Positions 1 through 10,345 of a DNA stretch of 64,000 nucleotides are shown here, one piece after another. The DNA is from Pyrenochaeta sp. MPI-SDFR-AT-0127 (lineage: Eukaryota; Ascomycota; Dothideomycetes; Pleosporales; Cucurbitariaceae), in the NCBI GenBank assembly GCA_020747015.1, contig JAGTJM010000022.1:486899-550898 (forward strand), in the 5' to 3' direction. The stretch's first letter is position 1; the number at the start of each line of letters is the position of its first letter. Position numbers and translations under genes: made by a program. Under the pieces are notes generated by a model. It saw only the letters and a list, made by a program, of their open reading frames with translations. It was not told the origin of the DNA and did no database searches.

Positions 1-316
1 ATTAAGGAGAAGCAAGATTCGGGGTATCTATAACATGAAAGTTAGTAGCGGTAGACAATGCCGCATCGAGTCACTTATTCACGTCATAGCAAGTAAAGAC
101 ACAAGCTAAAAAAGTATTCGGTCATGGTTTTTGGTATTAAGCCCGCTCCACCAGTAGCAGTGGATAAGCCGGTATCGAAAGAATGTAGTGCAAGTAGAAT
201 GTGGTATAATGCAGCGGATCCAAAAGCCGCGAGCCGTCTTGGACTCGGAATATAAAAAAGATGAGACACAAGAAAAAAAAAAAAATCCAACTCCACCAAA
301 TGCCGCTCAGCACGCT
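1..316. other. Gene-free flank downstream of the proline-rich gene
   Basis: Short window edge that lies 3' of the minus-strand gene ending at 317. It contains an A-rich run near 270-290 and no reading frame that I can support. It is probably 3' UTR plus intergenic sequence. Confidence 0.5.
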
Positions 317-2572
317 TTATAGTTTGTTGAAGTTTCGCGTTATCATAACGATGACACCTGCAACGATCTTGATGGCGATCTTTATCACAAATACTACGCT
401 CTTGAATGCAAATGTCAAGACGTTGATAATGGTTCGGGTCACAAGGGGAAGCTTCTCCTCATCGCTCTTCTCCTTGCGTGCCTTCTTTTCTGCTTTACTT
501 TCTTTTGCCTTTGCGTGCTTGTCCTGTCCATACCACTCACCAAGCTCAATGTCCTTATCGAAGCTTGTGCTCTCACTCCGACTCGTGGCTGAGCTCTTCA
601 GCGACGAAGCGAATTTCTTGAGACTAGAGCCAGAGACTGGGGCTTTGGTCTTGCCACCGAATCCTTGGAAGCCTTCAACGAAGGAATCCTTAAAGGCCTT
701 TGCTGTATCGTCTTTCTGATGCGTCAGAGTGAAGCTTGGTGGTGGAGGCTCAAAGTTCTCTTGGCTCTTGTTTCGACTCCGGCGGCCGCGTGTGGCTTCT
801 GCTACTGCGACTGCGAGGAGGGTAGAAGCTACGACATCGACAAGAAAGGGGTTGCCGAAACGTGTCAAGGCACCGAGGTTCAGTACCAGAGCATCGTTGG
901 CGAAGTCAAGGCGAGCAAGCATAGCATCGTCGGCCGTGGCGTCGGTGCTTGTGGGGAGTTGGCTTACAGACATCTCAGATGGCGTCATGGAGATGGGACG
1001 ATTCATGCCGTCTAGCCGTGGTGGCGGTGGAAGTGGTGAGAATGCATTGGTTCGTGGCGTGGAGGGAGACAAAATGTATGGATTTAGGATTGTAATGGCA
1101 GCGGGCTTCCGTCCTGTAGTTTGTGGTGACATGGGCATGTTGTGTCCGTAAATTGCCGTTACTGGTCGGGTGGAAGGCGTGTTGATGATGGAGCAGTCGC
1201 CTTCGATGGAAATGGGGAATGTACCGAGCGTAGGATGATGCAGCTGGTATGATCCTTCGGATGGCATATGCTTAGCCCAAGGGTTGGCCTGCTGCTGAGG
1301 GTTGTCCCTCGTCCATGCGAGAGCACAGCATTCGCGCTGAGCAGTTCCCGCAAGAACATCCTCTGCCAACCGTTGTGCAGCAGGTGACTGTGCACCAGGG
1401 TCAGATAGGGCGATGCGTGAAGCTGCAGGGGAGTTGGCGGCAGCATCGAGGGCTTGTAGGGCGGCAAGCTTGGGGTAGATGCTTGTGAGAAGAGTTGTTG
1501 ATTCTTGCTGGTGTGGGTCAAACATTACATTGTCCAGCGATGGTGGCGCAATAATGTCGAGGTGAGCAACAGGAAGGACCCGTGGTTGAGTAGGGTGGTG
1601 ACGCTGGATGAGAAGCTCGTTCATGATGCTGGGAATTTCATGTCCGGCAGCGAGGTTCGATTGCGCTAGGGAGTAGAACGGAAGAGACGGAGTAGTGCCA
1701 AAAGTGATAGTCGGGTTTGCTGCTGTTGCACGATGCATCCTGAGAGTGTAGATCTGTACAGTTGGTCCTTCCTGGCCGTTGGTGGCCAACCATAAGTTGT
1801 CGAGCAGACTTGAAGGTGTGAAAAAAGGCTTCGGTGGAGGAGGAATAGTTGCATTGCTTCCACGGACATTGCTGTGTGGAACGTAGAAGTCGGGAGAATA
1901 TGGTGATCTGCTGATTTGTGTTCGGGGAAGTTGGGTTGGAGATGCTTGTGTTGGTAAATACGGTTGATTGCCCAAGGGCACTGTTGGGTCATAGACCGGA
2001 AACATTGACCGCATTGGGATTTCTTCCTGTGGTGACATGCTTCGGACTCGTGTTGCAGAACTGTTTGCTCGCACCAGAGTTGCAGCGTCTGAGAAAGCCG
2101 GAGATATTGCTCGGCTTGGGTCTGGGCTGAAGGTTCGTGGTTGTTGTTTGCTTTGGTCATCTTGTGCTGAGAAGGCTGGTGAGGGAGCTCGAGGATCTTG
2201 GGCCCGATAGAAGCTCTCTTGCCTCAACAGGTGTGGAGATGGTGCTCTTTGCTGAGAAGGGGATTCGAATGTTGGTTTGCTTAGTTGTGGGGGTGTTCTC
2301 GTAGCCTGCGAGTTGGGTATGTGTACCCTTGGAGGGGCAGCTATTGCAGCGGGTGGTGCCATTGCGTGTGATGGTGATACAGGAACTGAGTTGACCTGAA
2401 TGATGAGCTCGTGAAAGTCGGCTGGGGGCTTTGAGCTTTTCGCACTGTCCAGCTTCTCTGCTGCTGGGTCTGGGGTTGGGGGCTTTATGTGCGGAGAAGG
2501 TCTTCTGTTCGGGCTCGTCTGCCTCGGAGCACGGGGAGGGGGAGGAAATAGCTGGAGAGCTGGTCCCGCCAT
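317..2572 (-). CDS. Proline-rich hypothetical protein with C-terminal hydrophobic tail
   Basis: Single-exon frame of 751 codons starting at an ATG. I do not recognise the function. Residues 1 to about 250 are proline- and serine-rich and look disordered, with a repeated APSP theme. The middle (about 260-470) is better ordered, with many Leu and Ala residues, and could be a fungus-specific fold. A moderately hydrophobic stretch near 560-600 is followed by a basic run. Residues near 640-705 are charged and rich in Lys and Glu. The last 40 or so residues are strongly hydrophobic with interspersed Lys, ending KL, which resembles a membrane-associated or amphipathic tail. The length and the sustained frame make it a real gene. 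It is divergent from HGH1 across about 1.36 kb. No catalytic motif is visible. Confidence 0.8.
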   Translation of the reverse strand: MAGPALQLFPPPPRAPRQTSPNRRPSPHIKPPTPDPAAEKLDSAKSSKPPADFHELIIQVNSVPVSPSHAMAPPAAIAAPPRVHIPNSQATRTPPQLSKPTFESPSQQRAPSPHLLRQESFYRAQDPRAPSPAFSAQDDQSKQQPRTFSPDPSRAISPAFSDAATLVRANSSATRVRSMSPQEEIPMRSMFPVYDPTVPLGNQPYLPTQASPTQLPRTQISRSPYSPDFYVPHSNVRGSNATIPPPPKPFFTPSSLLDNLWLATNGQEGPTVQIYTLRMHRATAANPTITFGTTPSLPFYSLAQSNLAAGHEIPSIMNELLIQRHHPTQPRVLPVAHLDIIAPPSLDNVMFDPHQQESTTLLTSIYPKLAALQALDAAANSPAASRIALSDPGAQSPAAQRLAEDVLAGTAQRECCALAWTRDNPQQQANPWAKHMPSEGSYQLHHPTLGTFPISIEGDCSIINTPSTRPVTAIYGHNMPMSPQTTGRKPAAITILNPYILSPSTPRTNAFSPLPPPPRLDGMNRPISMTPSEMSVSQLPTSTDATADDAMLARLDFANDALVLNLGALTRFGNPFLVDVVASTLLAVAVAEATRGRRSRNKSQENFEPPPPSFTLTHQKDDTAKAFKDSFVEGFQGFGGKTKAPVSGSSLKKFASSLKSSATSRSESTSFDKDIELGEWYGQDKHAKAKESKAEKKARKEKSDEEKLPLVTRTIINVLTFAFKSVVFVIKIAIKIVAGVIVMITRNFNKL

Positions 2573-3933
2573 TATGATCTTGGGGTGCTTTATCTTTAAT
2601 GAGGGATCCCACTAGATTAACTAGAGCAAGCAAACGAAACAATCTGGTACCGAGGACAGAAACGTCTAAAGGATCAGAATAGGAGTACGGGGAGTACGAC
2701 CACGGAAGATATGTGTAGGACGCCGGGTAATCTGGGGATAACGACTATAAGATGATCATACCTCTCGTGTACGCAGCTGGCGGACAAGCCATAAGTCTGC
2801 CGCGAGGGCAATAGCGGTTGAAAGATGGTTCCCATGCATAAATTACTCGTTCAAGCCGGGTGGTGGTCAGAAGGGCCCAATCACGCTGCCAGTAATCCTG
2901 GGCGCTTCCGTCCTCAGTCGATGAGCGGCGGTTATATTTTCGGTGGTTGGCCATGTCCTGCTGTAAGCGCCAACGTTCGGGGTCCGCTACACTAACCACC
3001 ACGTTTACCAGGGTGTTGCGATGCTTGCAGAACGCGTTGATTCGCCAACGCCGTGTGCCTGCCCTGCGCACGGAGCACCAATGTGCGTGACGAATTGACC
3101 ATCGGCCCGCCACGATCATCTCGGAGATCTATTTCAAGCGTGCCCAGGGCTTTTGCCAGCGAGCGTTTTTGTCTGCTTCTCGCCGAACGCGGAGAACCAT
3201 GTCTCTTGGTCGATAGTACCGTCTGTTGACATGAGTCTGTTGAAAAGGTTGCTCGGCACTCGTTGTTTCCGAATGCACTTCATTCTCGCGATGCTATTTC
3301 CAGCTCGAACGGACAAGGAAGGGCTATTCAGGTAAGAAGAAGCCATGGCTGTGGACTTTCATGTTCGGGTGTGCGTTGTGGGCACGAGGCTTGAAGCCAC
3401 GATGATTCCAGCGGTTACGGGAGAGCCTCTGGAGGCTCGAGGGCCATCCATTGCCGCCCCTACTCCCAACACGGCCTAGTGAGAATGCGGCGACAGCTGA
3501 TGGAATTTCGCATGGAGTTTCTTCACGGGCGTCAATAATCAATACCCAGCATTTCTTCTTCTTCCTCATTTGTAGACCTGCGAGGATTTAGCCACCTGAA
3601 TTCCGGTTCCACAGCAGGATTGCCAGTCCAGCGGGGCCGGGTGATGAGCAGCTGGGGATAACTCGGGGATACCAAGCCCACCAGATGTTACACTGTGCAT
3701 CTGCACGAAGTCAGGCCATAGCAGGGCAAGAATAGGCAGGGTTAATATGTTTTAGATGAAGTAATCAACGGGTGTCACTTGTCGTGTGCTGCTGCAGTGA
3801 GCATACAACTCGCGGCAAGTCATGGCGAAAGGCCCAGCGCTAGTTGGCCGTCTGAGCTTATCGATAACCTTAATTCGTTTTCGAGAAAAAGTTCGTCATC
3901 AATGGAGAAGGAAAATGTAACAAAACAGCCACG
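2573..3933. other. Divergent intergenic region, no supported gene
   Basis: About 1.36 kb between the start of the proline-rich gene (minus) and the start of HGH1 (plus), so it holds both promoters. Short minus-strand frames at 2745-3119 and 3134-3346 begin with ATG but show no recognisable domain, and I do not call them genes. Confidence 0.5.
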
Positions 3934-5249
3934 ATGCCGACGGAATTAGAAGAGGTATGAGACATCCACGCGTTGCTTGTACAGCCCTCCTTACTAATAC
4001 TGGCTTCCCAGCTCGTTGAATTCCTGCACCATGGCAACACTCAAATCCGCCAAGTTGGTCAGAACAACCCCTCCACCCCACCACGAGACTTCGCTCACAC
4101 ACAGCAGCTGCAGAGCACCTGGTCGGATACTCGCAGGCAAACATTCCGCTCTTCAAGTACAATCAGCTAGAGCCTGTCAAAGATCTCAAGCTTCTTGTGA
4201 AGGATTATGCGCCTATAGCAAAGAACGCCTTGACCATCCTCATCAACATCTCCTCAGATGCCGAAGTCCTCAAATCGCTCGCGAACGACGATGCACTACT
4301 TGAGACTCTATTGTCACGGATAACCGTATGTTAGTTCTCCAACGAATATATCGAAGTAGCGACAGTACACTGATACAGGATACAGAATCCCAAGGAGGAG
4401 AATGCGAACGAGATTGCCATGCTCCTTGCCAACATGGCCAAGGATGACTCACTGCAACGGGTGTTGGAACTGAAGCGCGATATACCAAAGGAGCTTTCCA
4501 AGTCGAAATGGGCAATGGATCAGCTCATGGACTGCTTCGTCAAAGGCGCCGAGGGTGCCTACAACAAGCACGCAAATTTCGACTACCTGTCGTATTTCTT
4601 CGCCGACCTGGCTAAATTCCCCAAAGGGCGCGAATACCTTACAACGCCCCAAGAGCACGACTCAAATATCATCCCAATAACAAAGATACAAGTCTTTACG
4701 GATCACGGCTCGCACATTCGCCGCCTTGGTGTAGCTTCTACTATCAAGAATGTCTGTTTCCATGTCCCTGCGCACCCAGTCCTACTTTCGAATCTGTCTT
4801 CCGACCCGAACCTACCCCCTCCATCAATCGGCGCAAACCTCCTGCCCTACATCCTTCTCCCGCTCATGGGACCAGAAGAGTACTCAGACGAAGACACAGA
4901 GGGCATGCTTGATGAGCTACAACTCCTCGAGCCCGACAAGGAGCGAGAGAAGGATGTCGAGATAGTCAAGGTGCATCTAGAGACGCTTTTGCTGCTGAGT
5001 ACAACACCAGAAGGCAGAGAGGTACTTAGACAGGTGAAGGTATATCCAATTGTGAGGGAGTGTCATTTGCACGCAGATGACGAGAGTGTGCAAGAAGCTT
5101 GTGATCGTGTGGTACAGATTATCATGCGGAAGGAAGAGGGCGAAGAAGAAGATATCCCGCCCCCTGGCATGGGAGGTGAGAGTGGAAAGTTGATGGAGTT
5201 GAGCAACGAAGAGGAGGATGAGGATGAGAAGATCGTTGATATTCTCTAG
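3934..5249 (+). CDS. HGH1: HGH1-type eEF2 chaperone (DUF383/DUF384)
   Basis: Four exons: 3934-3954, 4012-4057, 4108-4325 and 4386-5249, giving 382 residues. The start MPTELEEL followed by VEFLHHG.. and AAEHLVGYS matches the N-terminus of the HGH1/FAM203 armadillo-like family, and the length is near the roughly 390 of yeast Hgh1. Later parts contain the DUF383 and DUF384 segments, and the C-terminus is acidic. In yeast Hgh1 helps eEF2 fold together with the chaperonin TRiC/CCT, so the same cytosolic role is inferred. Intron 2 has two tandem acceptors three bases apart (CAG CAG at 4102-4107), so one Ala could be added or skipped. The donor of exon 2 was chosen because it restores the conserved IRQVA motif. 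Its 3' end faces the MFS gene across a microsatellite. Confidence 0.9.
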
Positions 5250-5300
5250 ATATGCAGAAGATCTAATGACGATGCTGTATACCCAAAATCCCGTCTATGC

Positions 5301-5349
5301 GTATGTATGTATGTATGTATGTATGTATGTATGTATGTATGTATGTATG
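5301..5349 (+). repeat. GTAT tetranucleotide microsatellite
   Basis: About twelve uninterrupted copies of GTAT lie between the stop codon of HGH1 and the stop codon of the convergent MFS transporter. The repeat probably falls in one or both 3' UTRs. It is a likely length polymorphism, and no other function is visible. Confidence 0.95.
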
Positions 5350-5384
5350 CCAACTGAACCAAAACTCTACATGCTTCTCAAGTG

Positions 5385-7197
5385 TTACACCTTTACTGGT
5401 CTAATCGCATTCTCTCCACTACTTCTCCTGCTCTTCTCCCCACCCTCCTCTTTCTCTTTCAAGCTGCCATCGTGTAGTGAACTTTTATTTTCCTCAGCAG
5501 CCACCTCCTCTAGCACTTTCTCTTGCGCGCCCATTTCCTCGTCCTTTTCCGTTTCTCCGCTATGCATAGCCGTCTCCGTCGTCTTCCCGTCCGAACTATT
5601 TTTATCCTTCTTAATCATACTCCACCCACCCCTCCAACCAACCCACCCCTCCTCCCATGGGCCCCTTGCAATAATGACAAGGATCGCTGCACTGATGAAA
5701 CCCACACTTGCACTGCCGGAGCCAATCCATCCTGCAGCCGCATAAATATGATTTCCAGCCGCCGTTCCGATAAGCTGCCCACAGAAGGTTGCAACCATGA
5801 ATGCGGTATTGACGCCGTTCCTCCTCTTAGGTTCGATGGAGTAGATGGATGATCTATTAGCGATTTGCGCAGTCTGGTTTCCAAAGTCGAGTAATAGGGC
5901 CTGCAATACAGGTCCAGAGACATTAAAGGGACCGATATACGTCCCCAGCACTACGGCGATGAGGGAGCAGCTCAAGCCAAAAAGCACAGAAAAGTGGGGG
6001 ACAAAACGATCTGTCACTAAACGGGCGTATACTGGACTGGCTATCATGCCTGCTATCCCTATCAAGCCGAAAAGCCCAATTGTGAGGGAAGAGTAGTGAT
6101 ACGGCTCGCCCGCTAGCAAGAAGGTAAGCGTCGTCCAGAACGATGTAAAAGGTGCGCTGCACAGCAAGCCAGCCAGACAAGCCTGGACCAGAATAGGGTG
6201 TCGGAAAATCATCATTACTATGTCCCACAGGATCCTGAAATAATTCATTCCGGGATTGGTAGCAGGGTAGTCGGGCATGAAGCACCATAGCAGGATGAAG
6301 ATTAGATACTGTAGGCCGAGCGCCATCCAGTAAACAGCGCGCCAGGTAACGAAGTTTGTCATTGTGCCAGAGAGCACGCGAGCAACCAGAACGCCGAGCA
6401 TCAGGCCGGACACGACAATGGAGAGGGCTGCGGCGCGGCGATTGGGCGGAGCGAGGTCGCCAACAAGGGGAAGCATCAATTGGGGAGTAACGGTTGTGAC
6501 TGCTGTTATGAATGAAATGGCCGTGAAAGTTCCCAGGTCATTTGTAAGGCAAAGTCCAAGCCTAAAAATTCACCATGTCAGCCTTCTCATCAATACGCTC
6601 CACCGACTACTGTAAACATTCCAGTCCTTCTACTTCGTCAAGAGAAAATGTTAGACTCACCACATCGTAGCAGTGAATAGCACCAACCCACACACAAATG
6701 GCCGTCTCGGCAACAAGTCTCCCAACGGACACAAAAACAACAATCCAGCCGCATATCCAGCTTGCATGACTGTCGGAATCTGCGCTACTTGCTCATATCG
6801 TACACCAAAATCATGCGCTAGGATATTCAAGATGGGATGATCTGGTGCAAGTCAGCAAAACGTGTTTCGAAATGCAGAGAACGAAAAAAAAATAAAGGCG
6901 CAGAAGTATGTACTCACTATAATACAAGTTTGCGACTGTAAAGCCTGCAGCGAATGCAAATAAGACGTTCATGCTCATTGAGAATTGAGGCGGTTTACTC
7001 GGGTCCCAGCGACAATTCGGCGGTGTCCAAGTCAGAACTTCGTAAACTCTTCTCCATAGTGATGATTCTTTTCTCCCGTTCTGGTCTCTTGATTCCCACT
7101 CTTGTTGTGTCGGAGGCGGCGTTGATGCCTGAGGACCCTTATCCGGTATTGGCTCTGTCTCGCCCCGGGGCTTTGGTTCGGCATTGATAGCTGTCAT
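5385..7197 (-). CDS. MFS transporter with long polar C-terminal tail
   Basis: Three exons on the minus strand: 7197-6918, 6841-6661 and 6561-5385, giving 545 residues. The start is the ATG at 7197; the frame opens earlier only with a GTG codon. The first membrane segment ends ANLYYNHPIL, a signature of a class of 12-TM major facilitator proteins resembling bacterial drug or metabolite efflux carriers. It is followed by GDLLPRR, matching the loop 2-3 motif. Hydrophobic segments continue to about residue 470. The last 75 residues are hydrophilic and rich in Glu, Lys and Ser, and are presumably a cytosolic regulatory tail. The substrate cannot be read from the sequence. All splice sites fit (GTGAGT donors) and the frame is continuous. 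Confidence 0.87.
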
Positions 7198-7748
7198 TGC
7201 AAGGCGCACATGGAATCACGCGAGTCCAAGACAAACCAAGAAGAAAACCGACACAAAACGGTTGTGTTGGACAGGAAGAAGCAATGCAGAACCGTTGAAG
7301 CGCACACAAGAAACCATGCGGGCGTACATCGATGACGGAACCTTTTCCGTTTTGCTTCGGCAGTGGATGAGGAGCCGATCACAACCAACGTTATGTCCGG
7401 TATCACCGCCAATCACTAATGAACGAGCTAATTGCTATCAGGCACCTGTTCAAGTAGTTTGTGGCTTGCCGGGCGCAAGAGAACTTCTTAATTCATGTTT
7501 ATAAAGGACACGGACAATTGGTGCTAGTATGGTAACGACCCTGCACGAGAATACCAATAGAGGCTGCACAGACAATGCTATCGGTATCAATCCGATATTC
7601 TCAAACCATGCAATTATACGGATATAGGGAGTTCGAATTACATCCCTCCCTTGCTCGGACAATCCGCTAGTACTCTGCACACAGCCATTCAAGACGCCAT
7701 AATAATTTCCTTGCCAAGGGGCAAAGTGCACAAGTTCAGTCGCCCATT
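7198..7748. other. Intergenic, MFS promoter and TFG1 3' region
   Basis: About 550 bases between two minus-strand genes. It should hold the promoter of the MFS gene (near 7198) and the 3' UTR of the TFIIF subunit. No gene or RNA is seen. Confidence 0.5.
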
Positions 7749-9851
7749 CTACGTGGCTTTGGATGCATTCGCCGCGCTCATAAAGGCACTGATGTGCTCC
7801 TCCGACGGCATCTTCTCTAGAGGCGTAAGCCAGCTCTTCTCTCTATCGAAGCTAGAAACGGCCTTGACCAGCTTAATAAAAAGCTTGCTGTTTGTCTTAT
7901 CAACGCGGCCCTTGAACTTCGCGATAAGGTTGTGGATGTCCATGCCTTGAGGGGGAAGAGAGTCGTAGATTTCTTTGGCGGAAGGGATGACGAGTTTGGC
8001 TGGGGCGGCGGGACTAGCAGCACGACTACCGTTGAGTTGCGAGGATGCTGCTGGGCTACCTGCACGGCTGGTACCAGGACTGCCGCTGGGAGAGCCCCCG
8101 AGTACGAGCCTGTTCTTCTCTTTCTTGTCCTTCTTTTTCTTGATCTTGCCGGCGTCAGTCATCTCGCTATCGCTTCCAGAGCCAGCTCCCTTGAGATTCG
8201 CAAGGGTTGACTTGCGTGATCCATCGGCGAGCCTATCACGGTTCTTCTTGTGCTTCTTCCGTGAAGATTCGTTGCCACTGGCCTCGGAAAGGTTGGGTGA
8301 ACCAGGTCGCTTCTTGCTCTTACCGTCAACGGGTTTGTGGTTTCCTGAAGGGGTGTTGGAACCCTTTGTAGATGCACCAGATGGAACATTGCCACTCTCA
8401 GGGACTTTGCCATTCTGTTCGGCAGCCTTCTTCTCCTGTTCCTCCTTGGCTTGTTGTCGCTCTGTCTCAGAGTCGGTATCAGACTCGCTTGCCGTCAAGT
8501 ATGGATTCTCTGGGTCGCTGTCTAGGTAGTCATATTGTTTCTCGCGCTTGGCTAGCGTTTTGCGTGTGATCTTCTCCAGAGCTCTGAGTTCGTCAGCGAG
8601 CTTTCTCTCCTGCTCTTCTTTTCGCTGCATTTCTTGCTCGTCGGGTCGCTCCCAAAGAGCAGCTTGGAGTTGGTCCCTCTTCAACTTCTCTGAGGCTTCC
8701 TTGACGTCTTGTTCCTCACCCTCGAACAGACCGTTCAAACCTTCTTCATCATCTGCAAAGTCTTCTTCGAGGTTGAAGTCAATGTCATCAGCGTCTGCCT
8801 CACGCTTGACGTAGCCGCCGTCGTCATCAATGCGCGTTCTTCGGATCCTGCCCTCATCATCGGCACCGCCACCCACGCGAGTGCTCAGGCCATAACGATT
8901 CTTTGCCTTTTCATGCTCCGCCTCTCGCTTCTCTGCACGCCGCTCAATGTTCCTGAGGAAGCCAGGCACGTTCTCTACCTTGAACATGACCTTATCCAAA
9001 TCATCGCCTGTGGGCTTGACTTTACCCTTGACGTTGAACCTGTACCAACGCTCCATGGGGATCATTTGGATGGCGCTGTTGTGTGGATCCTGGGGGTTGC
9101 TCGTGGAGAGCATGACGTGTGCCTCTGAAAGCTCCGACTCATATGTGCCAACCCACGTCTGCTTATTCTCAAAGTCCTCCAGATGCCAAGGTAGTGTCTC
9201 CTCGTAGCGCAACAGCTGTCGCTTCTTCGCCTCTGGAGTGTCATCGGGCCGGTACTTTTGCTCCGTCTTCTTCTGGAAGGCAGGAGGCTTCTTTGTCCCA
9301 GTGGGCGCGATCTTGGCCTGATTCTCTTCACGAATCTTGCGGCGATCCTCTTTTTGCTGTTCGATGCGTTCGCGCTCCTTGATCTCTTCAAGGTCCTCCT
9401 TTGTGTCTTCCTCCTCGAAGTGGGAGCCTGCGCCACTCGGGGGTGCGCGTGGGTCCCGGCGATGGAGCCGGATTGGGGGAGTAAACTGCTCCTTGTCCTC
9501 AATATCTGCGCGGCCCTTACTCTGCAGGCGCATGACATGATGCCGTAGCTCTTTCAAGTCGCGCCGCGTCACGATCAAGGGGAAGGTGCTCGCGCCCTGA
9601 GCGAGAAACTCCTGGCGCAGCGCGTCTTTCGACTGCGTGCCATCGTCGCCTGTCAGGCCAGCTGCGGGTTTTTTGCTCTCATTCATCTGTGTCAGCGACA
9701 CCATGGGCCGGGTGATGTTCTGCAGCGGCCGTCGAGGCTTGCGTAGCGGGTCTGCCTGGGGACGTGGGCGGCGGCGACGGACTGGCGGCTGGCCGTTGGC
9801 CGCTGTGGGTGCGGCAGGCGCAATGGGCGCCGCCGATGGACTTCCATTCAT
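7749..9851 (-). CDS. TFG1: TFIIF large subunit (RAP74/Tfg1)
   Basis: Intronless frame of 700 codons. The N-terminal dimerisation region shows the family signature around residues 90-290: a TFPLIVTRRDLKELRHHVMR block, then WHLEDFENKQTWVG and MERWYRFNVKGKV, as in RAP74. The centre (about 300-600) is long, acidic and Ser/Lys-rich, as in all RAP74 proteins. The last 75 residues (SAKEIYDSLP... to the end) fit the C-terminal winged-helix domain that contacts the FCP1 phosphatase and TFIIB in other species. With the small subunit it forms TFIIF, which escorts RNA polymerase II into the pre-initiation complex in the nucleus. It is divergent from the Cid1-like gene over 494 bases. Confidence 0.95.
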   Translation of the reverse strand: MNGSPSAAPIAPAAPTAANGQPPVRRRRPRPQADPLRKPRRPLQNITRPMVSLTQMNESKKPAAGLTGDDGTQSKDALRQEFLAQGASTFPLIVTRRDLKELRHHVMRLQSKGRADIEDKEQFTPPIRLHRRDPRAPPSGAGSHFEEEDTKEDLEEIKERERIEQQKEDRRKIREENQAKIAPTGTKKPPAFQKKTEQKYRPDDTPEAKKRQLLRYEETLPWHLEDFENKQTWVGTYESELSEAHVMLSTSNPQDPHNSAIQMIPMERWYRFNVKGKVKPTGDDLDKVMFKVENVPGFLRNIERRAEKREAEHEKAKNRYGLSTRVGGGADDEGRIRRTRIDDDGGYVKREADADDIDFNLEEDFADDEEGLNGLFEGEEQDVKEASEKLKRDQLQAALWERPDEQEMQRKEEQERKLADELRALEKITRKTLAKREKQYDYLDSDPENPYLTASESDTDSETERQQAKEEQEKKAAEQNGKVPESGNVPSGASTKGSNTPSGNHKPVDGKSKKRPGSPNLSEASGNESSRKKHKKNRDRLADGSRKSTLANLKGAGSGSDSEMTDAGKIKKKKDKKEKNRLVLGGSPSGSPGTSRAGSPAASSQLNGSRAASPAAPAKLVIPSAKEIYDSLPPQGMDIHNLIAKFKGRVDKTNSKLFIKLVKAVSSFDREKSWLTPLEKMPSEEHISAFMSAANASKAT

Positions 9852-10345
9852 AGCGAGTGTGGTTGTGGATGATAGCTCTGTAGGGAAGAATGTGAGTGAG
9901 CGAGGGTTGGAGGGTAAAAGCGCTGTCTTTGGAACTGGGGAGCGGAGGTCCTACTATGGATCGTCACAGCTCCACACTAGCGCGCCCTTAGCGTGCCGAG
10001 ACAACTCGGTGGAACCCTTCTCCGGCTCCCAAAAGGTTACACCATCACTTGACTCTTCGCTGTATTGCATCTCCATTCGCTTGTTCGAGCTTCCTGTTGT
10101 TGTGAAAGAGGTGGCGTTTACAACGTTGGCTAGGTTGTGTATTTGGCTCTGCAATTGCAAGTGGCCACATGTAGCGCTACCACCACCAGCCTTGTCACAC
10201 TTTCCCGCGGAGAGAATGAACCAGTAGTACCAAACGATCAGATTTTGTTCTGGGAGCAGGTGACAGGAGCGAATCACTGCGCCAAAACACAAAGTTTGAT
10301 CTGGAGAACCACCAACTGCTTACATCGCCAAGCTCACCCGCGCTA
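9852..10345. promoter_or_regulatory. Shared divergent promoter, TFG1 and Cid1-like gene
   Basis: Just under 500 bases separate the two ATG codons, so both promoters and 5' UTRs must sit here. No TATA box is evident close to either start, as is usual for housekeeping genes. Confidence 0.6.

Noticed and set aside
2745..3346. Two short minus-strand frames (124 and 70 codons) in the HGH1 upstream region
   Set aside because: They have ATG starts but no domain, no matching splice sites between them and no similarity I recognise.
7932..9548. Several long plus-strand frames opposite TFG1
   Set aside because: They mirror the biased Lys/Glu/Ser codons of the TFIIF gene on the other strand and have no independent features.
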